Below, piece by piece: positions 26,288 to 33,544 of a stretch of 53,486 nt of DNA. Under the pieces are notes generated by a model, which was not told the origin of the DNA, made no database searches, and saw nothing but the letters and a program-made list of their open reading frames with translations. Position numbers and translations under genes: made by a program. Where the stretch lies: positions 1-53,486 of the forward strand of contig JAEUJQ010000063.1 in NCBI GenBank assembly GCA_016793095.1. Direction: 5' to 3'. Numbering within the stretch: the stretch's first letter is position 1; each line of letters opens with the position of its first letter. Origin of the DNA: Myxococcaceae bacterium. Lineage in GTDB: Bacteria > Myxococcota > Myxococcia > Myxococcales > Myxococcaceae.

Positions 26288-26784
26288 AGACTGCGGCGCT
26301 GCGTATACAGCCGCGCAAACGCCGCGCCTACCACTTTTCTCGCGACCGGCCGCAGGGCGTCCTCGAGCGAGCCCACGGTGAACTCGTAGACCAGTTGAAG
26401 GTTCCTTGGCTGTCCGCACGCGCACGTCGTGCGACCAGGTTTGAGACCAATGAAGGTGAAGAGCTGGACGTTCGACACTCCGCCGTCTGACAGCGTGTAC
26501 GAGAGCTCTGGCTTCACGATCGTCGGGTCGTCGCAGAACGCCTGGGTGGCGAGGTGCTCGCACGGCGCCGCGCGGCCCTCGACCAGACTCACCTTGCGAA
26601 TCAGCGCGTCCACGTCTTTCAGCTCGATCGACGAGACAGCCGAGCCCTCGAGCTTGCGCAGCTCGAGCCCTGAGTTGGGCTCACTCGTGGTGACCGATGA
26701 CGGCTGCGGCGCGGTCGGCTGCTGCACCTCCAGCGTCGAGCCGGGACCTTGAGAGAGCGCGAGCTGCACGACGAGGGCGAGCAT
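26278..26784 (-). CDS. Small secreted protein whose stop codon lies in the tRNA-Arg gene
   Basis: The protein has 168 residues. It begins MLALVVQLALSQGPG, a hydrophobic segment that may be a short signal peptide. About 45 residues rich in Thr, Pro and Ser follow, then a mixed alpha/beta part with four cysteines (APCEHLATQAFC and TTCACG). The last codons run into tRNA-Arg: CTG GTC CCG TAG, where the TAG is bases 8-10 of the tRNA. A TTG at 26820 would add MKQSHSPAYGVG and give a better charged n-region, but that TTGAAG fits better as the -35 box of a promoter that places the transcript start at the ATG. No family is recognised. It is divergent from the kinase at 26.9 kb. Confidence 0.55.
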   Translation of the reverse strand: MLALVVQLALSQGPGSTLEVQQPTAPQPSSVTTSEPNSGLELRKLEGSAVSSIELKDVDALIRKVSLVEGRAAPCEHLATQAFCDDPTIVKPELSYTLSDGGVSNVQLFTFIGLKPGRTTCACGQPRNLQLVYEFTVGSLEDALRPVARKVVGAAFARLYTQRRSLVP

Positions 26785-26790
26785 GCCCAC

Positions 26791-26820
26791 TCCATACGCG
26801 GGCGAATGGCTCTGCTTCAA
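26791..26820 (-). promoter_or_regulatory. Promoter of the small secreted protein
   Basis: On the minus strand: TTGAAG (26820-26815), an 18-nt spacer and TATGGA (26796-26791), then 6 nt to the ATG at 26784. It predicts a leaderless mRNA. Confidence 0.45.
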
Positions 26821-26867
26821 CGGCCGAACGAGCGGGCGGCTTTCCTCGCAACCGCCGCGCCTCCCGG

Positions 26868-26873
26868 TAGACT
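26868..26873 (+). promoter_or_regulatory. Possible -10 box of the Ser/Thr kinase gene
   Basis: TAGACT, 9 nt before the ATG at 26883. No clear -35 box and no Shine-Dalgarno. Confidence 0.3.
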
Positions 26874-26882
26874 GCCGCGGAC

Positions 26883-29183
26883 ATGCCAGAGACTTCAGGG
26901 GACGTCAGAAAACTCGGGCGCTACGAGCTGCTCCTGCTCCTGGGGCAGGGCGGCATGGGTGAGGTCCACCTCGCGCGCCTGTCCGGCGCTGGTGGCTTCG
27001 AGAAGCTCTGCATCGTCAAGACGATCCTCCCGCAGATGAAGGCCGAGGCGCAGTTCGTCGATCGGTTCATGCATGAGGCGAGGGTGCTCACCCACCTGAC
27101 CCACGCGAACATCGCGCAGGTCTATGACATGGGCGACGCCGACGGCACGCTCTACATGGCCATCGAGTACGTGCCTGGCGTCGATCTCGCGCGCGTCGAG
27201 ACCCGCGGCGCCGACACGGGGACTTTCCTTCCGCTGCCGGTCGCCCTGCACATCGGCCGCCTCATGTGCGAGGCGCTGGGCTACGCGCACCGCAAGACGA
27301 GCCCCGAGGGCACGCCGCTGGGCATCGTCCACCGCGACGTCTCCCCGCAGAACGTCATGGTGTCCTACGAGGGCGAGGTGAAGGTGATCGACTTCGGCCT
27401 CGCCAAGAGCGCGGCGCGGTCGAAGCACACGCTGCCTGCCACCGTGATGGGGAAGCTCGGCTACATGTCGCCGGAGCAGGCGCTCGCGCAGACCGTCGAT
27501 CACCGCTCCGACATCTACTCGGCGGGCATCGTCATCTGGGAGATGATCGCCGGCCGCCCGTGCTTCGCCGGCGCCACCATGGCCGAGATGGTCGCGCGCA
27601 TGGCGATGCCCAACATCGCCTCGCTGCGCACCATTCGCCCCGACGTCAGCGAGACGCTCGATCAGGTGGTGATGCGCTCGCTCCAGAAGGACCCGGCGCT
27701 GCGCTACTCCCGCGCCGACGAGTTCGCCCGAGCGCTGAACGAGGTCTCCGTGCGCGAGGGCCTGACCATCAGCGCCGAAGAGGCCGGCAACTTCGTGCGC
27801 GCGATGTGCCCCGAGGAGTTCGCTGCCGAGCGCAGCCTGCAGTCGCAGCTGTCCCTCCTTCGCAAGGGCGGGCAGCGGCCGCCGTCGAGCCCCGGCCACC
27901 ACCTCAAGCCGAAGTCAGGCACGGTGTCGGCGTCAGACGAGATCCCCCTCGACGGGACCTTCGTACGCGACACCGGCTCGTCGCCGACCGTCCCGCTCAC
28001 GCCTGCCCAGCGCGCGCTCTCGGTGCAGCGCGCGCCGTCATCGCCAGGCAAGCCCGCGCCGGTGGCGCCCGCGAAGGTGACCTCGCGGTCCGCCCAGGCC
28101 ACCGCGCGGGTCGCGCCCATCGTGGCCGAGCAGCCGATGGACGACGCGCCCGTCGTCCTGCCGAAGCGCTCGCCGCTGCCGTTCGTGATCCTCGGCCTCG
28201 TGCTCCTGGTGGCGGTCGCGGGCGGCGGGTACGTGGTGATGGGCTCCAGCGGCTCCCCCAAAGAGCCCATCGCTGAGCCCACGAAGCCCGTCGAACCGGT
28301 GAAGGCGCTCGAGCCCGTGAAGCTCGCTGAGCCGGTGAAGGACCCTGTGAAGCCGGTGGAGCCGATCGCGGCGGTGGACGCCGGCGCCGCCGTCGAGCCG
28401 CCGAAGGTCGCGCGCGTGAAGGTGACGCCGAAGGGCACGCTCTACAAGGTGATCCGGCGCGCCGACGGCGCCTTCATCGACATCGGGAAGGGCAAAGGCA
28501 AGCTGCGTGAGGGCGATCGGCTGCGCCTCGTGGGCGAGGCGGTCGACGGCGATCAACGCGAGGCGTACGGGCAGGCGCGCGTGCTCGAGCTCAAGGCCCG
28601 CGGCACCGTCGCCGAGCTGCTGATGGAAGAGGACGACACCCACCCCGAGCAGTTGTTCGCCTTCGTCGACGAGACCGTCGTCGATCGCCCGAAGGCGACG
28701 AAGAGGCCCGATGAGCCCATCGCGCTCGCCGACCCGTTCAAGAAGCCCGACGAGCCGAAGGGCGCCGATCCGAAGCCCGCCGATCCGAAGCCCGCCGATC
28801 CCAGACCGGTCGAGCCGAAGGTGGCCGAGGTGACGCCCGTCGAGGCGAAGCCGGTCGAGACGAAGCCCGCGGAGAACGCGCTGCCGCGCATCCTGGGGTC
28901 CGTCACCTTCACCCGGAAGAAGGACGTGCTGTTCGGCAACACCACCTCGACGGTGCGCGTGATGGTGAAGCCCGGCCCCGCCGGCGCGAGCTGCGACGTG
29001 CATCTGCCCAACGGCACCCACAAGCTGTTCGGCACCCTCAAGCCTGGCGACAACCACGAGAGCGACGCCGCGAGCTGGGCCCGTGATCCGCGCCCGGATC
29101 CGAACAGGGCGCAGAAGTGGGTGCTGGTCGAGTGTCGGGACGCCGCGGGCTACTTCGAGTACTCCGACCTGGTGAAGAAGTGA
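26883..29183 (+). CDS. Ser/Thr protein kinase with large C-terminal extracytoplasmic region
   Basis: The protein has 766 residues. The kinase domain (about 13-290) has glycine loop LGQGGMGEVHLA, lysine CIVKTI, catalytic loop IVHRDVSPQN, IDFGLAK and YMSPEQALAQ, so it should be active. A low-complexity linker is followed by a membrane segment near 428-453 (PFVILGLVLLVAVAGGGYVV). The outer part has Pro/Lys-rich repeats (KPVEPVKALEPVK, later DPKPADPKPADP) around a beta-rich domain (about 510-600), and ends in a second beta domain with a Cys pair. Such kinases are abundant in myxobacteria and link outside signals to development. A 4-bp-scale gap separates it from the convergent YiiX-like gene, with no terminator visible. 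Confidence 0.92.
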   Translation: MPETSGDVRKLGRYELLLLLGQGGMGEVHLARLSGAGGFEKLCIVKTILPQMKAEAQFVDRFMHEARVLTHLTHANIAQVYDMGDADGTLYMAIEYVPGVDLARVETRGADTGTFLPLPVALHIGRLMCEALGYAHRKTSPEGTPLGIVHRDVSPQNVMVSYEGEVKVIDFGLAKSAARSKHTLPATVMGKLGYMSPEQALAQTVDHRSDIYSAGIVIWEMIAGRPCFAGATMAEMVARMAMPNIASLRTIRPDVSETLDQVVMRSLQKDPALRYSRADEFARALNEVSVREGLTISAEEAGNFVRAMCPEEFAAERSLQSQLSLLRKGGQRPPSSPGHHLKPKSGTVSASDEIPLDGTFVRDTGSSPTVPLTPAQRALSVQRAPSSPGKPAPVAPAKVTSRSAQATARVAPIVAEQPMDDAPVVLPKRSPLPFVILGLVLLVAVAGGGYVVMGSSGSPKEPIAEPTKPVEPVKALEPVKLAEPVKDPVKPVEPIAAVDAGAAVEPPKVARVKVTPKGTLYKVIRRADGAFIDIGKGKGKLREGDRLRLVGEAVDGDQREAYGQARVLELKARGTVAELLMEEDDTHPEQLFAFVDETVVDRPKATKRPDEPIALADPFKKPDEPKGADPKPADPKPADPRPVEPKVAEVTPVEAKPVETKPAENALPRILGSVTFTRKKDVLFGNTTSTVRVMVKPGPAGASCDVHLPNGTHKLFGTLKPGDNHESDAASWARDPRPDPNRAQKWVLVECRDAAGYFEYSDLVKK

Positions 29184-29189
29184 CGCCCG

Positions 29190-30752
29190 TCACTTCTGCG
29201 CCACGTCCCACTTGAGCCGCTTCCAGGTGCCGCGCAGCGCCTCGGCGGAGCTCTCGAAGACCGTGTTCTCTTTCTCCTTCGCGTCGATGAAGAGCACGAA
29301 GTCGAGCTGCGCCTCGGGCTTGCCGTTCTCGAGGTCGAAGCGCTTCACGATCTCGTTCGCCGGCAGCGTGCGTCGCCCCGCGACGTCCACCAGCGGAAAG
29401 TCGAGGCCCTTCATGTCCTTGTCCTGCTGCCACGCCTTGTAGACGAGCTCGGTGCACACGAGGGTCGAGTCCGAGAAGAAGTCGAAGTCGAAGTCGTACG
29501 GGCGCCCCTGGTACTTGAAGGCGCGCTCGATGGCCCGCGCCTTCTCGACGAGCGGCCGCTTCGGCCGGAACGCCCCGAGGTAGTCCACGCCGAACGCGTG
29601 CTCGATGGCGGTGAAGCTGACGCCCTCGGAGATCGCCTCGATGACGCGGATCGGCCCGTGCCCCTGGAAGTCCTGGCCCGACTCGTAGGTCTTCCACTTC
29701 TCGGGGTAGCGCTTCTGGAGGAGCTCGGAGAGCGTCGCCGGCTTCTCGGGTTGCGTCTTGAGCCACGCCTGGACACCCGGGTCGATCTCGATCGCGGCCC
29801 ATTCCTGTGGGCGGCCCACGTACAGCAGCCCGTGTGGCCAGAAGCCCGGCAGCCCGATGTTCGAGAGGAACCAGTTCTGCCGCGTCACCATTACGTCGCC
29901 CGGCTGCAGCTTCGGCAGCACGCTCTTCTCGACGAAGTCCCTCGTGATGAGCGGCTTGCCGTTTCGCGCGACCCGGGTGTCGCCCATCCACTCCGCGAAG
30001 GACTTCTGCACCGGGAAGACGGCGTGCATCGTCGAGTCCTTCATGAGGTCGGTGGCGTTGCCGGCGAAGAGCTTCACGCCGCTCTTCGTCAGCGACGCCT
30101 TCGCCTGCTTCGAGCCGGTCTTCATCTCGCCGAACGCCCACTTCACGTCCTGCTCGTCCATCGCCTTGAGCTTCTTGAGGACCGGCGTGACGGTGATGGC
30201 CCACGCGTCGCCCGTCATGAGCTGCGTCGAGGTGGCGACGTGGATCGCCTTGAGCTTGAAGGCCGCGAACGCCCCCGCCGGAACGCCGAACTCGTCGTTG
30301 GGCTCGTCGAACAACGTCTCGAGCTGCTTGTTGCCCATCACCAGATCGGAGAAGGCCAGGCCGTACGCGAGCAGCGCGGTGAGGGCCGTGTGGGTGATCA
30401 CATAGCCCCAGGCGTGGCGGGCGTCGGTCGGGAGCAGCTTCACGAAGTCCCAGTACTTCTGGCGCAGGCCCTCGATGGACGCGAAGTACCCGAAGAGCGC
30501 TCCCCAGGCCGAGAGCACGGTGCGCTTCTGCTCGGGCGTCAGCACGGAGTCCGCCTTGAGGGCGAAGAGCTGCCGGTTCGCCTGCACCTGACCGTGCGTG
30601 GACTTGAGGCCGGCGACGAACATCTTCAACGTGGCGAGGTCGGCCCGGGCCGACGCGACGAACGGCTGGGCCTCGAGGGTGAAGACGGACGGCTGACCTG
30701 AGGGGGCGGCGGCGAGCAGGGCAGTGACGAGCAGGACCATGCGGCGCACCAT
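29190..30752 (-). CDS. YiiX/YebB-like cysteine hydrolase (NlpC/P60-related)
   Basis: The protein has 520 residues with a signal peptide (MVRRMVLLVTALLAAAPSGQ). The first 270 residues are helical and not recognised. From about 285, PGDVMVTRQNWFLSNIGLPG and FWPHGLLYVG resemble the start of YiiX-type permuted NlpC/P60 proteins, with His as a catalytic candidate. STLVCTELVYKAW near 430 carries the expected Cys. Members cleave or bind peptidoglycan peptides or lipids; substrates vary. The domain is preceded by an unusual long N-terminal extension. The start at 30752 gives the best signal peptide; an in-frame ATG at 30740 is also possible. It is divergent from the CoA-binding protein, with 39 bp between starts. 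Confidence 0.75.
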   Translation of the reverse strand: MVRRMVLLVTALLAAAPSGQPSVFTLEAQPFVASARADLATLKMFVAGLKSTHGQVQANRQLFALKADSVLTPEQKRTVLSAWGALFGYFASIEGLRQKYWDFVKLLPTDARHAWGYVITHTALTALLAYGLAFSDLVMGNKQLETLFDEPNDEFGVPAGAFAAFKLKAIHVATSTQLMTGDAWAITVTPVLKKLKAMDEQDVKWAFGEMKTGSKQAKASLTKSGVKLFAGNATDLMKDSTMHAVFPVQKSFAEWMGDTRVARNGKPLITRDFVEKSVLPKLQPGDVMVTRQNWFLSNIGLPGFWPHGLLYVGRPQEWAAIEIDPGVQAWLKTQPEKPATLSELLQKRYPEKWKTYESGQDFQGHGPIRVIEAISEGVSFTAIEHAFGVDYLGAFRPKRPLVEKARAIERAFKYQGRPYDFDFDFFSDSTLVCTELVYKAWQQDKDMKGLDFPLVDVAGRRTLPANEIVKRFDLENGKPEAQLDFVLFIDAKEKENTVFESSAEALRGTWKRLKWDVAQK

Positions 30753-30791
30753 AGTCCCGATTACCCTCAGCCGTTGGACCCGGAGGCACCC

Positions 30792-31223
30792 ATGGCGAGA
30801 CTCATCGAAGACGGGCAGGGCATCGCGGAGCTGGTCCGGCGGGCGAGGCGCGTCGCGGTGCTGGGGATCAAGACCGAGGCCCAGCGAGATCAACCCGCCT
30901 TCTACGTGGCCGAGTACCTCGCCCAGCAGGGGCTCGAGGTGATCCCGGTGCCGGTCTACTACCCGGACGTCACGACGATCCTCGGCCGCCCGGTGTACCG
31001 GCGCGTGGCCGACATCCCAGGCGGGCCAATCGACCTCCTCGACGTCTTCCGTCGCCCCTCCGATCTCCTGCCGCACCTGGACGATGTGCTGGCCGCGAAG
31101 CCGAAGGCGGTCTGGCTCCAGCTCGGCATCCGCAACGACGAGTTCGCCCGGAAGCTCGTCGAGGCCGGCATCGACGTCGTCCAGGACAAGTGCCTGCTCG
31201 TCGAGCACCGGCGCTTCGCGTGA
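30792..31223 (+). CDS. CoA-binding domain protein (YccU-like)
   Basis: The protein has 143 residues. It has the small Rossmann-like CoA-binding fold (VAVLGIKTEAQRDQPAFYVA near 22-41, then PVPVYYPDVTTILGRPVYR, ending with GIDVVQDKCLLVEHRRF). It is usually a single-domain cytosolic protein related to the N-terminus of succinyl-CoA synthetase alpha; its physiological role is unknown. The typical GxS turn of the first loop is GIKTEAQ here, a mild change. The ATG at 30792 was chosen because GGAGG lies 5 nt upstream. The TTG at 30774 has no such support. Confidence 0.9.
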   Translation: MARLIEDGQGIAELVRRARRVAVLGIKTEAQRDQPAFYVAEYLAQQGLEVIPVPVYYPDVTTILGRPVYRRVADIPGGPIDLLDVFRRPSDLLPHLDDVLAAKPKAVWLQLGIRNDEFARKLVEAGIDVVQDKCLLVEHRRFA

Positions 31224-31318
31224 GCTGCTCCGTCAGACGCGAGGTGGGCGCGGCGTCGTGGCGCTTGCGGCCTCGGGGGGGCTTGTGTAGAGACCGCGCG
31301 GTTTTCAACGGCAGAAAC

Positions 31319-31392
31319 GGCCAGGTAGCTCATCTGGTTAGAGCGGCGGTCTCATAATCCGCAGGTAGACGGTTCGAGTCCGTCCCTGGCCA
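31319..31392 (+). tRNA. tRNA with CAT anticodon (Met or lysidine-Ile)
   Basis: The acceptor GGCCAGG pairs with CCTGGCC, and the discriminator is A. The D arm is GCTCATCTGGTTAGAGC. The anticodon stem is GCGGT/TCCGC, with a T-T pair next to the loop CTCATAA. The T arm is GACGGTTCGAGTCCGTC. The CCA end is not encoded. The lack of the three G-C pairs flanking the anticodon rules out the initiator. Whether it is elongator Met or Ile2 cannot be decided by eye. Confidence 0.93.
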
Positions 31393-31399
31393 CAGTCGA

Positions 31400-31436
31400 A
31401 GCCCCGATTCGTCACCGAGTCGGGGCTGTTTTTTTG
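31400..31436 (+). terminator. Intrinsic terminator after the CAT tRNA
   Basis: A 12-bp stem (AGCCCCGATTCG paired with CGAGTCGGGGCT, one G-T wobble), a TCAC loop and then G followed by seven or more T. It is the only strong Rho-independent terminator noticed in the window. Confidence 0.92.
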
Positions 31437-31514
31437 ACCACTCCCCGAACGCGTCGTCTCATCGCCGGTGACAGGGCTGTAGCGCCTTGTCGCTTCGAGT
31501 CACCAGGAGACGAC

Positions 31515-31742
31515 ATGCACGACGCGCCGATGGGAGTTCCAGCGACCGAGACCAGCTCGGACCGCGAGCTGATCACGAAGCCGGAGAAAGAGGTCGTCAG
31601 CACGCACGTGCTGGTCGAGCAGGAGAAGGTGGAGAAGCTGCGCGAGCTGTCGCGCCGCACCCGCATCGCCCAGTCCGAGTACCTGCGCGAAGCCGTCGAT
31701 GATCTGCTCAGCAAGTACGATCGCCTGCCGGAGGACGACTGA
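31515..31742 (+). CDS. Ribbon-helix-helix protein (CopG/Arc type)
   Basis: The protein has 75 residues. After a 28-residue polar tail, STHVLVEQEKVEKLRELSRR, TRIAQSEYLREAVDDLLSKY fits a ribbon-helix-helix: a short beta-strand followed by two helices, the common fold of small DNA-binding dimers and antitoxins. The ATG at 31515 has AGGAGA 5 nt upstream, a clear ribosome binding site. It starts 1 bp from a following microprotein (TGA-G-ATG), so the two are one unit. A toxin partner would normally be a small basic nuclease-like protein; the neighbour does not look like that. It may be a plain regulator. Confidence 0.75.
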   Translation: MHDAPMGVPATETSSDRELITKPEKEVVSTHVLVEQEKVEKLRELSRRTRIAQSEYLREAVDDLLSKYDRLPEDD

Positions 31743-31743
31743 G

Positions 31744-31914
31744 ATGCCTCCGCGTTCAAACCTCGCCCTGAAGCAGCAGGACCTGCGCTTGCCGGCCTTC
31801 GACTTCGCGGGCCGCCGCCTCAAGGTCGTCCCCCCGCCCCAGCCGCCGAGCGCGCTCGAGGAGCCGTCTCCGATGCTCGAGGCGATTCGCCGCTACCTCG
31901 ACGCTCTGCCGTGA
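31744..31914 (+). CDS. Microprotein downstream of the ribbon-helix-helix gene
   Basis: The protein has 56 residues, beginning MPPRSNLALKQQDLRLPAFD. The second half is Pro-rich, then has an amphipathic helix (MLEAIRRYLDALP). Start and reading frame are supported by tight coupling to the preceding gene (stop TGA, one base, then ATG) and by the VOC gene starting only 4 bp after its end. No known toxin, antitoxin or regulator signature is seen. The function is unknown. Confidence 0.5.
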   Translation: MPPRSNLALKQQDLRLPAFDFAGRRLKVVPPPQPPSALEEPSPMLEAIRRYLDALP

Positions 31915-31918
31915 GCTG

Positions 31919-32311
31919 ATGCACAGCCTCGGCTTTCACCACCTCGCGATCCAGGCGCGCGACGTGGAGCGGGTGGCCGCGTTCTACCGCGACGTGCTGG
32001 GGCTCTCGGAGGTGACGCGGTGGCGCCGGGAGGACGGCTCGTTGCGCAGCGTGTGGATCTCGGTGGGCGGCAGTGAGGGCGGGTTCCTCGCCATCGAGCA
32101 CCTCGCTGATGGAGCCGCCGTCGCCGCGAACTCCCTGGGGCCCTCGATGATCGCGCTGCGCATCGACCCCGCCTCGCGTGCTTCGGTGTTGACCGGGCTC
32201 GCCGCCCTCGAGGTGCCGATCGTCAAGCAGAGCCGATGGACGATCTACGTCCAGGATCCCGAAGGCACCCTCGTGGGGTTGAGTCACCACCCGTTCGATG
32301 CACCACCGTGA
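31919..32311 (+). CDS. VOC (glyoxalase/bleomycin-resistance type) protein
   Basis: The protein has 130 residues. The beginning, GFHHLAIQARDVERVAAFYR DVLGL in sense, is the typical beta-alpha-beta of the vicinal oxygen chelate family, and the end (IYVQDPEGTLVGLSHHPF) is the usual second half with the metal-ligand Glu replaced by a Pro-Glu turn. Members include glyoxalases, dioxygenases and antibiotic-binding proteins. The substrate is unknown. It lies 4 bp after the microprotein. Confidence 0.88.
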   Translation: MHSLGFHHLAIQARDVERVAAFYRDVLGLSEVTRWRREDGSLRSVWISVGGSEGGFLAIEHLADGAAVAANSLGPSMIALRIDPASRASVLTGLAALEVPIVKQSRWTIYVQDPEGTLVGLSHHPFDAPP

Positions 32312-32322
32312 CGCCGCGGGTG

Positions 32323-32328
32323 TATCGT
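32323..32328 (+). promoter_or_regulatory. Possible -10 box of the GspE N-domain gene
   Basis: TATCGT, 7 nt before the GTG at 32336, with a TGTATCGT extended context. No clear -35 box or Shine-Dalgarno. Confidence 0.3.
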
Positions 32329-32335
32329 CCCGCCC

Positions 32336-33526
32336 GTGCCACGACTTGGAAGCCTGCTGCTCGAAGAGAAGCTGATCACCCAGGGCCAGCTCGAAGAGGG
32401 CCTCGAGACGCAGGTCGTCTATGGCGGGCGGCTGGGCACGAACCTCGTGGAGCTCGGCTTCGTGAAGGAGCCGGATCTCGCGCGCGTGCTGGGGCGGCTG
32501 CACAACTGCGCCTTCGCGGCCGGGGAGATGGTGCCGGATCCAGCCGCGCTCGCCGTCGCTGACGCCGACTTCTACGACGACAAAGACGTGCTGCCGATGC
32601 GCGTGGACGCGACGAAGCTGACGGTCGCGATCACGCACCCGAAGCAGATCGAGGCGATCGACGCGCTCGGCTTCAAGTCGGGCAAACGGGTCGTGCAGGT
32701 CGTGATCCCCGAGTTCCGCATGGCGCAGCTGCTGCGGAAGTACGCGAAGGCCTTTCGGCCGATGCGCCCCATCGACATGAACACGCTGCGCCCGTCGAAG
32801 GCGATGAACGCGGGCGACCCGAAGCCCACTGAGGTCGGTGATCTCATCAACGAGGGCGACTTCGCGGCGCTGTACGCCCAGGCCGCGGCGCCGGTGGACG
32901 AGGACGTCATCGAAGGCGCGGTGATCGAGGACGACGTGCCAGTGGTGACCGGCGCTGTCGTCGAGCCGCCGGTGGTCGCGGGCCGGCCGGCGCCGCCGCC
33001 TCCGCTCTCGGTCCCTCCGCCAGAGCCGAAGCCGATCACCTTCGTCGAGGCGCAGAAGCTGCTCTCTCAGAGCCAGAACCGCGACGACATCGCGCAGACC
33101 GTCCTGCGCTTCGCCCGGGGCAAGTTCCGGCGGGCGTTGCTCCTGTCGGTGCGGGGCGATCTCGTCACTGGCTGGCAGGGCCTGGGTAAGGGCGTCAAGC
33201 GCGAGGGCGTGCAGCGCATCGGCCTGTCGCTGAAGGAGGACAACTCGGTGAAGATGGTGCGCGATCTGCGCTCGCACTTCATCGGGCCGATGAAGAAGTC
33301 GCCCGGCATGGAGGTCTTCTACAAGCTGCTCGGCGGCGCCGCGCCGGCGACGGCGGTGATGATGCCGCTGCTCGTGCGCGGCAAGCCCGTGCACATCCTC
33401 TACGTCGACAACGGGCCCGGTCAGATGACCCCGCCTGACATCGGCGAGCTGCTGATCGTCAGTCAGGCCGTGTCGCGCAGCTACGATACGCTCATCAAGG
33501 CTCGCCAGACCGGCGCGGTGAGCTGA
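32336..33526 (+). CDS. Orphan GspE/PilB N-domain protein with GAF-like C-terminus
   Basis: The protein has 396 residues. Residues 1-150 match the N-terminal (MshEN/T2SSE-N) domain of secretion and pilus ATPases: LLEEKLITQGQLEEGLETQ, VELGFVKEPDLARVLGRL, then VLPMRVDATKLTVAITHPKQ. There is no Walker A or B, so the ATPase part is absent. A Pro/Val-rich linker spans about 195-235. The C-terminal 155 residues look like a GAF-related domain (RALLLSVRGDLVTGWQGLGK and LLVRGKPVHILYVDNG). N-domains of this kind can bind cyclic di-GMP, so the protein may be a signal receiver rather than a motor. The start is GTG. Confidence 0.8.
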   Translation: MPRLGSLLLEEKLITQGQLEEGLETQVVYGGRLGTNLVELGFVKEPDLARVLGRLHNCAFAAGEMVPDPAALAVADADFYDDKDVLPMRVDATKLTVAITHPKQIEAIDALGFKSGKRVVQVVIPEFRMAQLLRKYAKAFRPMRPIDMNTLRPSKAMNAGDPKPTEVGDLINEGDFAALYAQAAAPVDEDVIEGAVIEDDVPVVTGAVVEPPVVAGRPAPPPPLSVPPPEPKPITFVEAQKLLSQSQNRDDIAQTVLRFARGKFRRALLLSVRGDLVTGWQGLGKGVKREGVQRIGLSLKEDNSVKMVRDLRSHFIGPMKKSPGMEVFYKLLGGAAPATAVMMPLLVRGKPVHILYVDNGPGQMTPPDIGELLIVSQAVSRSYDTLIKARQTGAVS

Positions 33527-33544
33527 GGTTCGGGAGCTCCAGGC

